Shown piece after piece: positions 1-13,200 of a stretch of DNA of 60,000 bases; positions within the stretch are counted from its first letter, which is position 1; the number at the start of each line of letters is the position of its first letter. The notes under the pieces are model-generated. The model made no database searches and was not told the DNA's origin. It saw only the letters and a program-made list of their open reading frames with translations. Both the position numbers and the translations under genes were made by a program. The DNA is from Nematostella vectensis. Its lineage: Eukaryota > Cnidaria > Anthozoa > Actiniaria > Edwardsiidae. Location of the stretch: positions 11,533,070 to 11,593,069 of the forward strand of contig NC_064038.1 of the NCBI RefSeq assembly GCF_932526225.1. Reading direction: 5' to 3'.

Positions 1-1
1 A

Positions 2-193
2 ACACCTATCACAAGAGTCTCAAGACAACCCAACTGCGCGCCCTTCCATCAACTTGTAACATTGAATGACACTTATAAATATTCATTTTACCCAAGAACT
101 ATAAGAACTTGGAACAGTATAAATTTATCTACAATCCCAGATTCGTTAGCTAAGTTCAAGGACAGTTTATTATTAAAAGTCCAAACCAATTAA
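2..193 (+). mobile_element. 3' coding tail of a non-LTR retrotransposon
   Basis: One frame is open from the window edge to TAA at 191-193 and contains YKYSFYPRTIRTWNSI. The F(F/Y)PRTIR.WN motif is typical of the C terminus of CR1/L2/jockey-type reverse transcriptase ORFs. The rest of the element lies outside the window. The 200-300 stretch after it is AT-rich and may be its 3' UTR. Confidence 0.65.
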
Positions 194-685
194 TAATACC
201 TATTGATATATATATGCATGAAAAGATATATTTATTTTTATTTAACATTTACATTAACAATTAACATATTTTACTAGTTTCTGACATTATTTTACTAGTT
301 TCTGATCTTTAGGGTGCATGCCATGGATGCATGGAGCGGCTGCCAAACTAGCGGGAGTTGGCTCAAGGGTGAGGCAAAGATTCTTTGTTTCGCGCTTGGG
401 TTGATTCTTGTTGGTTGGCTGTTTCATGCATTTATGGCATTCACTCTATTGATGATAATTTTAATTTCATGTATATATAATTAATTATTTAATTTTATCA
501 AATATCTAATTTCAATAATTTTCAAGTAATATATATTTATGCTTCATTTTCAATTTAACCTAAATTATTTTTCCGATGGCCGATAATTATTATTATTATA
601 TTTTTCTTTTGTATTTACATATTGTATTTTCTTTTTCAACTCCTAGTATAGTCTTAACTGTTTTTTAGGAGTATAACTATTAAAG
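194..685. other. intronic, AT-rich, nothing recognised
   Basis: The stretch is AT-rich with a short direct repeat (ttttactagtttctga) near 273-305. I see no exon, RNA gene or clear transposon end. Confidence 0.4.
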
Positions 686-1185
686 ATAGACAGTTCCAAG
701 TTCCCTTTCCTAGGTATCGCACGATGTTTTGACTTGTCATTTTGACAGTTCCCGGTGCTCAATTCCAAGGTGTCCACGGCGTTTTGACTTGATTTTGAGG
801 GATAAACAGTTCCAAGTTCCCTTTCCTAGGTATCGCACGATGTTTTGACTTGTCAGTTTGACAGTTCCCGGTGCTCAATTCCAAGGTGTCCACGGCGTTT
901 TGACTTGATTTTGAGGGATAGACAGTTCCAAGTTCCCTTTCCTATGTATCGCACGATGTTTTGACTTGTCAGTTTGACAGTTCCCGGTGCTCAAATCCAA
1001 GGCATTTAACTTTTCTTCGAGGGATAAAACAGTTTTCGGTCGCCATTTCTAGGTGGCCACGGCGGTTTTACTTGTTTTCGAGGGATAGACGATTCCCATT
1101 CCTAGGTGGCCACGGCGGTTTTACTTGTTTTCCAGAGATAGACGATTCCCATTCCTAGGTGACCACGGCGTTTTACCTGTTTTCT
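686..1185. repeat. minisatellite, 117-bp then ~58-bp units, ends at exon 1 acceptor
   Basis: About three units of 117 bases begin with gacagttccaagttccc. They are followed by shorter units with gggatagacgattcccatt. The last unit runs into the acceptor tract of exon 1, so the splice acceptor's upstream context is repeat-derived. Confidence 0.85.
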
Positions 1186-1190
1186 TGCAG

Positions 1191-1236
1191 GAAGACGAAC
1201 ACGGGGCGTTCAGGATGGTACAAAACCAGCAGGAAG
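1191..1236 (+). CDS. HERC1: HERC1 exon 1 of window
   Basis: This is a 46-base exon between tttcttgcag and a gtaggc donor. It encodes [15 protein letters not shown] plus one base of the next codon. The phase (1) fits exon 2 exactly, which is the main support because the segment is short. A minisatellite runs right up to its acceptor. Confidence 0.6.
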
Positions 1237-4200
1237 GTAGGCAAACACATTATCTCTATCTCGTACTACTTAAAGAGTGTCGATTAGCCCCTCCTTTGTT
1301 ATTGTTTACAACGGAAATTACAACGGTCTGTACGCGAAAAAAAACTTCAAAATAACAATCCACGATTAAAGTCTGGTAAGTTAAAGGACGAATTTTTTTA
1401 TTATTAAAAGTATCTAAGTTACTCGCTAGAATAAGCGGGAGCATAAAATGACTGTTTGATTGGCCTTCTTTAAGCGGACTTTCACCTGCGAAAGAAAGGG
1501 AGACGCTGAAAAAAGCGTGAAAAAAGCCGATAGGGAATGGAAAACAAAGGAATAGTAGATAGCGTGATGCATACTCTGCTAGGTTGACAAAATGGCCGCT
1601 GACAGGACCACTTGAAATTATTATATATATTTTTTTTCGCTGGCCATAGTTGAGAAGAGGAGACTCGAGGCGGTTCGTGAGATTCTTCGACGCATCCGAG
1701 TTCGACACGAGCGGTCCACATCTGGCACCGCCAAGGGAACCCGTCTTCCAACCAAATCCCGCCCAGTGGTCAAGATCTTAGCGACCAGCGTAGTGGACTT
1801 CATACTCGAAGACACCAGCATCACACCGCCAGACATCCTGACGGGTAACAACGACGAAGTGCACGTGACTACAGATCCCGCTATTGTGGCGAATGCAATG
1901 GGATCACAGCAACAGAGAGCTGTGGTAAGAAAAAAGAAAACTTTGGACATAGCCATCTACGATTAAGTAATGCTTTGTGTAAGAACTACGCAACCTAACG
2001 GCAAGTGCCATGTCAAAAATGTCTTTGTTGACACTGGAATTTCGATTGGCCAAGAAACAAAAAGCATTTATAAGTTACACTCAAAGCCGGATTGTCACCA
2101 GTTTACTTCCGGTCGATTACGTAACAATCTCTGATTTTTAACGGAAACTGCGGGAAATATTTCAAAATTTTAAAAGCAGTGTGTCTTTTGGAAGTTTCTT
2201 CGAGGATTTGACTGATAATTTAGAGCGGATGGCCCGTTTTATAGCGCGGATTCTAATAGATTCTTTTGTCTTTTGACGGTTGAGGTTTCCGACGGACCTC
2301 CGGAAGTAAACTGGTGATAATGCGGCTTTAAACATGGTTTTGCCAAACGTTTTTTTATATTTGTATGTAAGGGTTGTTTATTTTGTGTAATATAGCTTAT
2401 TAGACAAACTTGATGTGGGGAACCTTTGAACTAAAACTTCTATTGAGATGGCTACGACGCTGGGATCTTCGACCGAAAGATCATTAGTGCCAACTTAAGT
2501 AATATACTATAACTACGTCGGGATTAATACGAAAAACATATGACAAATCGTATTACCATAACTTTGGCACAGTACGGCCCCCAACACAATGAATGTGGAC
2601 ACTCGCCCGATCTTTTAGGTTAAAATCTAGGGAGAAAATGCGATGGGTTTTGTTCTTTTATATCAAAATTTAGAAAGGAGTGACCAAGTATTAATGCTAC
2701 AGGCAGGCTATAAGACATTAAAAGGTAAAACTCACCTTCAAAAAGGTTTGATAATGTCTTGTTGAAGACTTCACGCGACTGAAGCAAGCGACGTGATAAA
2801 CTTGTGACAAGCGAATACTCCCCTATAGGGGGGGGGGGGAGGATTTCTGATTGACCTCATTCCTTCACCTCCCACTCGGTTATACAAATCAATTCTAAAT
2901 TATAAAATTCGAGAAAAAATATAAAAATACTATTTGTAGACAAATATTTCAATTTTCTTGCGTCTGATTTGTTCACAATCGCAAATAACGTAATTACTTG
3001 AAAAAATATATTTGTTCACAATCACAAATAACGTAATTACTTGAAAAAATATTGTTCTTAATTAATTTAATTGAAAGTATCTCAGTTACTTGCTTGAATT
3101 AGAAAATAGAAATGGATTCTTTGGTGGATTCAGTATTGTGTTGGAGCGTAGAATGGCGGCTTTGGCGGTTAATGTGAAGTTATTGGGAAAAGGATGCCTG
3201 GTTACGAGTTTACAAATAAACAATCTGTCATCTGTAGATGCGTTTAGAAGGACTGAACTACATCCTGTCACTTCTGCAACCGGAAGAAGGCACCGTTTCC
3301 CCTCCCACTGTCAATCTACGGTCCCTGCTCCTCTCTACACAACTCCAGCTTCTCTCGGGTGCCCTTGGCCTGGAAGGACTGGGCACAACTCCGCCGGAGA
3401 TAACAGATCATGTTCATCTTCTTCATTATCAGGTGCGTTGATATGATTTGCGTTTCGTAGACTATAAAACCCCATGAACATGATTGATTTCCTGGTTGCC
3501 ACGATGTATAGACAATACCCAGTTATCATAAGAGTTACACCGACAAATTTATGCATGACGTTGTCTGTAACAATTTCGGCCACTGGAGCGTATTAGAGAA
3601 TAAGGTAAAACAATGGAAGGGAACAATACCATGCCTGCATTTGTCAGGGTACTGGACTAGTATGGTTGCCATGACGGATAAACAGTCCCCAGTTGTGTCT
3701 CTTCTAGGGAGTGTATGTATGTGGGGTTGATTCTGACCTCTGCTGTTCTAGGACGATATCAAGGCATTACAACACCATGCATGCATTTGTCAGAGTATTG
3801 GACTAGTATGGTTGCCATGACAGATAAACAGTCCCTAGTTGTGTCTCTTCTAGGGAGTGTATGTGGGGTTGATTCTAACCTCTGCTGTTCTAGGACGATA
3901 TCAAGGCATCAAGCCCCAAAGTTCAGGAGTCCATCCAAGGAGCTGTCCACCGCTTGTACAAGTACCTTGTTTGTATGCTACAAGAGGTGAACAGTAGTGA
4001 CGACTACCCAAGCCACAATAGAGGTGAGTGTCCATAACAACTATCACACAAGCTGATAATTACGGTAATGAACACCACCCAAGCCACAATAGTGGTGATG
4101 CTAGTGTTGGTGATGGTGATGATGCTAGTGTTGGTGATGGTGGTGATGCTAGTGTTGGTGATGGTGGTGATGCTAGTATTGGTGATGGTGGTGGTGATGC

Positions 4201-7200
4201 TAGTGTTGGTGATGGTGGTGATGCTAGTGTTGATGGCGGTGGTGATGCTAGTGTTGGTGGTGATGGTGGTGATGCTAGTGTTGGTGATGGTGGTGATGCT
4301 AGTGTTGGTGATGGTGGTGATGCTAGTGTTGGTGGTGATGGTGGTGATGCTAGTGTTGGTGATGGTGGTGATGCTAGTGTTGGTGGTGGTGGTGATGCTA
4401 GTGTTGGTGATGGTGGTGATGATGCTAGTGTTGGTGATGGTGGTGGTGATGCTAGTGTTGGTGATGGTGGTGGTGATGCTAGTGTTGGTGATGGTGGTGA
4501 TGCTAGTGTTGGTGATGGTGGTGATGATGCTAGTGTTGGTGATGGTGGTGATGATGCTAGTGTTGGTGATGGTGGTGGTGATGCTAGTGTTGGTGATGGT
4601 GGTGGTGATGCTAGTGTTGGTGATGGTGATGATGCTAGTGTTGGTGATGGTGGTGATGATGCTAGTGTTGGTGATGGTGGTGGTGATGCTAGTGTTGGTG
4701 ATGGTGGTGATGCTAGTGTTGGTGATGGTGGTGATGCTAGTATTGGTGGTGATGGTGGTGATGCTAGTGTTGGTGATGGTGGTGATGCTAGTGTTGGTGA
4801 TGGTGGTGATGCTAGTGTTGATGGCGGTGGTGATGCTAGTATTGGTGGTGATGGTGATGGTAATTGTAATATTAATTATGATGTTGATGCTAGTTTTGTG
4901 GGGTAAGGGTAATGCTAATATCTGTGGTAGTGATGATGGTACTGTTGTTGTTGATGTTTGTAGTTGTGTTGACAACTGTGACTATGATTTGTACTGCTAT
5001 GGTTATAGTGTTACAACGTAATCAGGATTTCAACAATCAACTGCCTTAACAATCACCAGGTGCTCAAGACAGACAGCAACTTCAGACAGTCTTTGCGCTC
5101 AGCAACAAGTCCCGGCCTGCAGACATTTCCCTCGCTGTCACCTGTAATCTCCCTGAGATACTGTACTCGATGTGCCATCGCGGATTAGTCGCGGCCCAAC
5201 CCAGTCCCTACCAGAACACCAATGCCAGCGGCAAGTCCCAGTTGCCAATCATTGTGCAAGTGGCCAGCAGCAGATTACTCCAGATTATAGCCATCACTGT
5301 TGGGTAGGGATTTTCATGGTAGTGTGCAGTACAACACGGCCAGCACGGATAAACCCAATCCCCAATTTAGTCGAACTAAGTTCGATTTCTATCAGATTTG
5401 GACCTAATTAACAGAACCTAATTAACTCAAAACCTGACTAGCTCGTGATATTTACTAGGCGCACGTGTGCGATCAGGTTTAAATTTTAGTTGGACAGCTC
5501 AAATTTCGCATGGGTTTAATCTCTAGTGCACACGAGATTAGCCTTGTAACTGAATGGACACGGATTCAGAGATTAGCTTTGTTACTGATTGGACTCATGT
5601 CTATGCGTTTTGCTGCACATTAGAAAAATCTCAATCATTTCAAACGAAAAATACACGATGCATTATTAAGCATTTAAAGCCGCATTGTCACCAGTTTACT
5701 TCCGGAGGCCCGTCGGAAACCTCATATGTCATAAGACAAAAGAATCTATTAGTATCCGCGCTATAAAACGGGCCATCCGCTCTAAATTATCAGTCAAATC
5801 CTCGAAGAAATGTCCAAAGGACACACTGCTTTTAAAATTTTGAAGTATTTTCCGCAGTTTCCATTAAAAATCATCAGAGATTGTTACGTAATCGACCGGA
5901 AGTAAACTGCTGACAATGCGGCTTTAATCTTATACTTCCTTGCGACAATAGAAGTCTGAAAAAGCCTTGAACCTGTGCCCTTTATGATTGTTGCAGAAGT
6001 CACGCTGATAAGCTCCCTGACAATGTTGTCAACTGTATGGTCGGCCTCCACTCGAAGCAGCTAGAGACCCTGCTGCAAGCAGCCGGCAGACATTCTGCAG
6101 ACAACACCCTGAGCCCTGCCTCCAGCGAGCGCACGGGAGAAACTCACTCACCGATAGACACAGAGAGTGTATTCAGCGCATGCGAGGAACGACGAGTGGC
6201 GGAGACAGCACTCTGTGACTTTCTGATCTTCCTGCGCCGTTTTGCGTCCACCGTGACAGTCCGATCCAAGATGGTGACAAAGCATTGGCTGGATGCCCTG
6301 CTCAGTATTATTGCGGTGCCCTCTAAGGATGAAAACGAGGCTGTGGTGTATAGTATGAGGACGAGGCTGCTGACGATTAACCTGCTCGAAGTGATACTTC
6401 CGGTTTGCCAGCAGCAGCAGCACGCTGACCTCATGTCTATGGTAAATCAATGAAATAACATTGAGTTTAACAGTGAGTCATGATTAAATGCACTTCAAGC
6501 CGCATTGTCACCAGTTTACTTTCGGGGGTCCGACGGAAACCTCAACCGTTAAAAAACAAAAGAATCTATTAGAATCCGAGATATTTAACAGGCCATCCGC
6601 TCTAAATTATCAATCACATCCTCAAAGAAACTTCCAAAAGACACACTGCTTTCTATATTTTGGAATATTTTTCGCGTTTTCCGTTAAACGTAATCGACCG
6701 GAAGTAAACTGGTGACAATGCGGCTTTCACGTGTAGCTGGCTTTACTCGTCAGTGTGTAGATATGGACTGCTCCATGCAGTTTACAAGGAGGATGAGTTA
6801 GTATGTAAGCCCTGTCACTTAAGATAACAGCGTTCCCAGCGGTTCTGTTACCAAGAACCCCAATACAGATTTATGATGTGCGGTGATAAACAGGACCTCC
6901 GGCTTAACGTCTTTATCCGAGAAGACAAGGGATTCACAGTCTCTAATGTAAAAAGCCATGGTTTCTACACCTCTTAAAAAGATCCTTAGTTGACCTGACC
7001 TGGGTATGAAGGCGGTACCACTGAGCTTTTGTACCACTCTCATAACCACCGGTCTTACAAAAGTTCGAAACGTGTCTATGGTACGTGATTTGTACGTTCT
7101 TTAAAAAATGCGAAACATCTCTATGAAACGTGACTTGTCCGGTCTTTCAAAAGTCCGCAAACATCTCTATGGTACGTGACTTGTCCGGTCTTTCAAAAGT

Positions 7201-10200
7201 CCGCAAACATCTCTATGGTACGTGAATTGTCCGGTCTTTTAAAAGTTCGCAAACATGTCTATGGTACGTGACTTGTCCGGTCTTTTAAAAGTTCGCAAAC
7301 ATCTCTATGGTACGTGACTTGTCCAGTCTTTCAAAATTCCGCAAAGATCTCTATGGTACGTGACTTGTCCGGTCTTTCAAAAATCTGCAAACATGTCTAT
7401 GGTACGTGACTTTTCCGGCCTTTTAAAAGTTCGCAAACATCTCTATGGTACGTGACTTGTCCGGTCTTTCAAAAGTCCGCAAACATCTCTATGGTACGTG
7501 AATTGTCCGGTCTTTTAAAAGTTCGCAAACATGTCTATGGTACGTGACTTGTCCGGTCTTTTAAAAGTTCGCAAACATCTCTATGGTACGTGACTTGTCC
7601 AGTCTTTCAAAATTTCGCAAAGATCTCTATGGTACGTGACTTGTCCGGTCTTTCAAAAATCTGCAAACATGTCTATGGTACGTGACTTTTCCGGCCTTTC
7701 AAAAATCCGCAAACATGTCTATGTTACGTGACTTGTCCGGTCTTTTAAAAGTCCGCAAACATCTCTATGGTACGTGACTTGTCCGGTCTTTTAAAAGTTC
7801 GCAAACATCTCTATGGTACGTGACTTGTCCGGTCTTTTAAAAGTCCGCGAACATCTCTATGGTACGTGACTTGTCCGGTCTTTCAAAAATCTGCAAACAT
7901 GTCTATGGTATGTGACTTGTCCGGTCTTTCAAAAGTCCGCAAACATCTCTATGGTACGTGAATTGTCCGGTCTTTTAAAAGTTCGCAAACATGTCTATGG
8001 TACGTGACTTTTCCGGTCTTTTAAAAGTTCGCAAACCTCTCTATGGTACGTGACTTGTCCGGTCTTTCAAAAGTCCGCAAACATCTCTATGGTACGTGAC
8101 TTGTCCGGTCTTTCAAAAATCCGCAAACATGTCTATGGTACGTGACTTGTCCGGTCTTTCAAAAATCCGCAAACATGTCTATGGTACGTGACTTGTCCGG
8201 TCTTTCAAAAATCCGCAAACATGTCTATGGTACGTGACTTGTCAAGTCTTTCAAAAATCCGCAAACATGTCTATGGTACGTGACTTGTCCGGTCTTTTAA
8301 ATGTCCGCAAACATCTCTATGGTACGTGACTTGTCCGGTCTTTTAAAAGTTCGCAAACATCTCTATGGTACGTGACTTGTCCGGTCTTTCAAAAGTCCGC
8401 AAACATCTCTATGGTACGTGACTTGTCCGGTCTTTCAAAAATCCGCAAACATGTCTATGGTACGTGACTTGTCCGGTCTTTCAAAAATCCGCAAACATGT
8501 CTATGGTACGTGACTTGTCCGGTCTTTCAAAAATCCGCAAACATGTCTATGGTACGTGACTTGTCCGGTCTTTCAAAAATCCGCAAACATCTCTATGGTA
8601 CGTGACTTCTCCGGTCTTTCGGAAATCCGCAAACATCTCTATGGTACGTGACTTCTCCGGCCTTTCGGAAATCCGCAAACATCTCTATGGTACGTGACTT
8701 GTCCGGTCTTTCAAAAATCCGCAAACATCTCTATGGTACGTGACTTCTCCGGTCTTTCGGAAATCCGCAAACATGTCTATGGTACGTGACTTGTCCTGTC
8801 TTTTGGAAATCCGCAAACATCTCTATGGTACGTGACTTCTCCGGTCTTTCAAAAGTTCGCAAACATCTCTATGGTACGTGACTTGTCCGGTCTTTCGGAA
8901 ATCCGCAAACATCTCTATGGTACGTGACTTGTCCGGTCTTTCAAAAATCCGCAAACATCTGTATGGTACGTGACTTCTCCGGTCTTTCGGAAATCCGCAA
9001 ACATTTCTATGGTACGTGACTTGTCCGGTCTTTCGGAAATCCGCAAACATCTCTATGGTACGTAACTTCTCCGGTCTTTCAAAAGTTCGCAAACATCTCT
9101 ATGGTACGTGACTTGTCCGGTCTTTCAAAAATCCGCAAACATGTCTATGGTACGTGACTTCTCCGGTCTTTTGGAAATCCGCAAACATCTCTATGGTACG
9201 TGACTTGTCCGGTCTTTCAAAAATCCGCAAACATGTCTATGGTACGTGACTTGTCCGGTGTTGCAAAAGAGCGCAAACATGTCTATGATACATTTTTTGG
9301 TGAGATCAAATGCTATTAAGGGAACCTTGGTAATTATATTTTTTTTCATTTTTCGCTTTCATTTTACCTTCCAAAGCTCCTCGAAATAACGCTAAAATGC
9401 CCTCTACCGTGCTAGTTTACCTTCAACGCCATTTTATACCTTTTGCCCAGGTGATGCACGTGCTGTTTGGCTTGATTGGGCAGTACATGTGGAACTCTGC
9501 GGCACTTCAACAGCCCGACAAAGAGGACGAGCAGCTTTCAACCAGCCAAGGCACAGAGCGCATCCCTCTAAAAGACGTCGTATTTGATGCAGACCACCTG
9601 GTGGGGTGTGGTGTTGAAGGAGGGAGCTCGCTAGTACACAGCAGCGCACGTAGGGGCTATGGACTCGCGGGTATTGGGATCAAGTCTGGATTGTACGAAT
9701 GGAAGGTGAGTGTAGGTGCGCCCATTAGTAGGGTGTGGTGTCTAAAGGGGGATGCTAGTACACAGCAGCGCACGTAGGGGCAATGGACTCGCGGGTATCG
9801 GGATCGAGTCTGGATTGTACGAGTGGGAGGTGAGTGTAGATGTGCCCATTAGTAGGATGTGGTGTCTAAGGGGAGAGAGCATGCTAGTCCACAGCAGCGC
9901 ACGTAGGGGCTATGGACTCGCGGGTATTGGGATCAAGTCTGGATTGTACGAGTGGAAGGTGAGTGTAGATGCGCCCATTAGTAGGATGTGGTGTGTAAGG
10001 GGAGAGAGCATGCTAGTCCACAGCAGCGCACGTAGGGGCTATGGACTCGCGGGTATTGGGATCAAGTCTGGATTGTACGAGTGGAAGGTGAGTGTAGATG
10101 CGCCCATTAGTAGGGTGTGGTGTCTAAAGGGGGATGCTAGTACACAGCAGCTCACGTAGGGGCAATGGACTCGCGGGTATCGGGATCAAGTCTGGATTGT

Positions 10201-13200
10201 AAGAGTGGAAGGTGAGTGTCGATGCGCCCATTAGTAGGGTGTGGTGTCTAAGGGGGGAGGGCATGCTAGTACACAGCAGCGCACATAGGGGCTATGGACT
10301 TGCGGGTATCGGGATCGAGTCTGGATTGTACGAGTGGAAGGTGAGTGTCGATGCGCCTATTACTAGGGTGTGGTGTCTAAGGGGGGAGGGCATGCTAGTC
10401 CACAGCAGCGCACGTAGGGGCTATGGACTCGAGGGTATCGGGATCAAGTCTGGATTGTACGAGTGGAAGGTGAGTGTAGATGCGCCCATTAGTAGGATGT
10501 GGTGTCTAAGGGGGGAGGGCATTCTAGTCCACAGCAGCTCACGTAGGGGCAATGGACTCGCGGGTATCGGGATCGAGTCTGGATTGTAAGAGTGGAAGGT
10601 GAGTGTCGATGCGCCCATTAGTAGGATGTGGTGTCTAAGGGAAGAGAGCATGCTAGTCCACAGCAGCGCACGAAGGGGCTATGGACTCGCGGGTATCGGG
10701 ATCAAGTCTGGATTGTAAGAGTGGAAGGTGAGTGTCGATGCGCCCATTAGTAGGATGTGGTGTCTAAGGGGGGAGGGCATGCTAGTCCACAGCATCGCAC
10801 GTAGGGGCTATGGATTCGCGGGTATCGGGATCGAGTCTGGATTGTACGAGTGGGAGGTGAGTGTGGCTGAACCCTTTTGCAAGGTGTGGCGCAGGGGAGT
10901 GACGAGTGTTGTTGAATATCTTTGATGCAAACACACTTCTTATTTCGACGGTAACCTTTCCTGCAGTTCCACATCGCCAAGGAGAACCGCGGCAATGAGG
11001 GTACTTGTGTGGGCGTGGCACGTTACCCCATCACTGATGACAGTCACCGCTCTTCGCCGGATATGTGGCTGTACCGTGCCTATAGCGGCAACCTGTACCA
11101 CAATGGGGAGCAGAACCTGACGCTGTCCGGCTACACACAGGGGGATTTTCTCACATGCGTGCTGGACATGGAGGCACGGACACTTGCATTCGGAAAAAAC
11201 GGCGAGGTGAGTGGATTCCATTTAGACTTGATGATGCTACCTAACAACACTTACAGGGGGTGGGGTGGGGCAGCGCTCTGGTGTACGTGTTGGACACCTG
11301 TGGCTGGGCTCTCACCTGTGCATGGGCATGGAGGCCAGACTATCGGCTTATATGACTACTGTCAGGAATATAGCAATATCGCAAGTCATGGCAGCACAAT
11401 CCATAGTTGGCAATGGCATTACATGGTAGCCAATCACAGTCCATGGTAATTGAATATTATGACAATCCATGGTGGTTGCTTGAATGAGCCGATGATAGTG
11501 GATACTTTAGATAACACATTTGGAATAACTTATTTCGAGTTTCAAAATAATATTGTGGACCTATTGAGACTGTGGGTAAACTGTTTGCAATCTGTTTTCT
11601 ACAATAACGGTAAAACGTTCACTGTCACCTTTTTTCCGTTTTTTGAACCATGTGATACATGATTGTGCAACACCTCTTTTATTCCATTTTCGACCTTTCT
11701 TATTCTATATGAAGTTCCTCTTAGTACTAACTTAGTACTTCCAAAGGCTCGGACTACATTAGCAAAAAACAGCTTTAAGTTTGTAGCAGCTAAAAGGTGG
11801 AATGCATTGCCACTAGAAATCAAAGAAGCCAAGTCAATCACCGCCTTCTCCGCAAAACTAAGAGAATACATCACAACTCTGTAAATAAGTTTATAAATCA
11901 GCAAAGGATTGTTATTGTAAATAGTTTCGTCAAAGATTTTGCTGTAAACAGATTTGTAAATAGCTTTTATTAATTTTGTTTCTGTTGAGGGCCATGCGTA
12001 CATTATCATTGTGATATTAAGTGAATCCCTCATTAAAAAAGGCATCTCTCTCTATCTCTCTCTCTCTCTCTCCCTCTGTTGCTTTGCTTTGCACCCAGTC
12101 CTGAATTCTGTCGCGCTCCTGCCGTGCCGAGTCCATTTGCTTCGATTGGGCACGTTTAGAGTTCGGTGTCTGAATCAATCAAGTTTGGTACGGCAGAATA
12201 AGATTAAGCACGACGCTGTGTGCCAGTTGAGACATCGAACTTTTGATGTGCAGAATCAGATACCATTTTTAATTTATCTTACGCAAGCGTTAAGCGCAAA
12301 CGGAAGCGCAACACAAGTGAGAATCGGTCAAACACAAGCGCAAGCTCAAGAAAATCAAGCAGTTGCGTTCTCTTGCGCTTATGTTCTAGTGAGAATCGGA
12401 AAACTATGTGCGTTCCGTTTGCGCTTACGTCCGAGTGAGAACCAACCTTAACTTATTTACTTATTGCACTCTATTGAGCACCCTATTGGGCATGACGACA
12501 TAACGGAAAAACGTTACATGACGCTTTAAATAAGCCCATTTCACATCTTCACAAGGCGGAAAATTTCTCTAAATACTTAGTGAGTAATAGATACAAAATA
12601 TCTGAGACTTTTTTCAATTGATGGAACTTTTTGTAGTGTTATTAAAATTTGAGCTTTTCGTCCCTGAGCCCATACATACCACAAGTAAAATTTTAAGATA
12701 AAGATATCTAAAAAGCCAATTCTCGGTGTGTGCATTTCGGTCTCACGTTATTTGTGTTTTGAAATCAGTCCGGAATACAAAAAAACCGATGGCCATTGTA
12801 AGAAATTGTGTCTTCTTTCTCTATCTAGAACTGCTTATTTTCTAGGTTTTTCCATCATATGTCGAGCGTGACTCATTTAGTGCAATGTCTGAACCAACAT
12901 GGAATCCAATGTATTTTATTGTCAATACAATTGACATATAGATTCGTCACGGCAGAAGCACGACATATGAAAGTGCTGAATTTGTTTTTTTGTTTGTTTC
13001 GCAGGAGCCGCGAGTTGCATTTGAAGGTATCGATGCCACTGAGGTGTATCCATGCGTCATGTTCTACAGTAATACGCCAGGAGAAAAGGTAAATCTACAA
13101 ACATTGTTTTCTTGTAAGACCGTCATGGATTTGATTTTTGCATTATTATTGGCAACATGTAACAGTATTAAAACCATTAAGGTAATATTATACATTTTTC

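Noticed and set aside
1256-1956. - strand frames of 90-150 codons over exon 2
   Set aside because: They are antisense to a conserved exon and partly in interspersed repeat, with no domain similarity that I can recognise.
3987-3988. Alternative donor gtgaac in exon 4
   Set aside because: It would leave phase 0, and exon 5 then reads into stops. The donor at 4024 gives the required phase 1.
4004-5021. Long open frames on both strands (about 290-320 codons) across the GATGCTAGTGTTGGT region
   Set aside because: They are a by-product of a repeat whose unit is a multiple of three bases. The segment lies inside intron 4 and the proteins are pure repeat.
7030-9290. CRISPR-like array of regular repeats
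   Set aside because: Units are contiguous with no unique spacers, and the context is an animal intron.
9752-10589. Exon 7 tail array as a true multi-copy SPRY coding extension
   Set aside because: The 124-base units break the frame and several units carry a TAA, so read-through across the array cannot encode a continuous protein.
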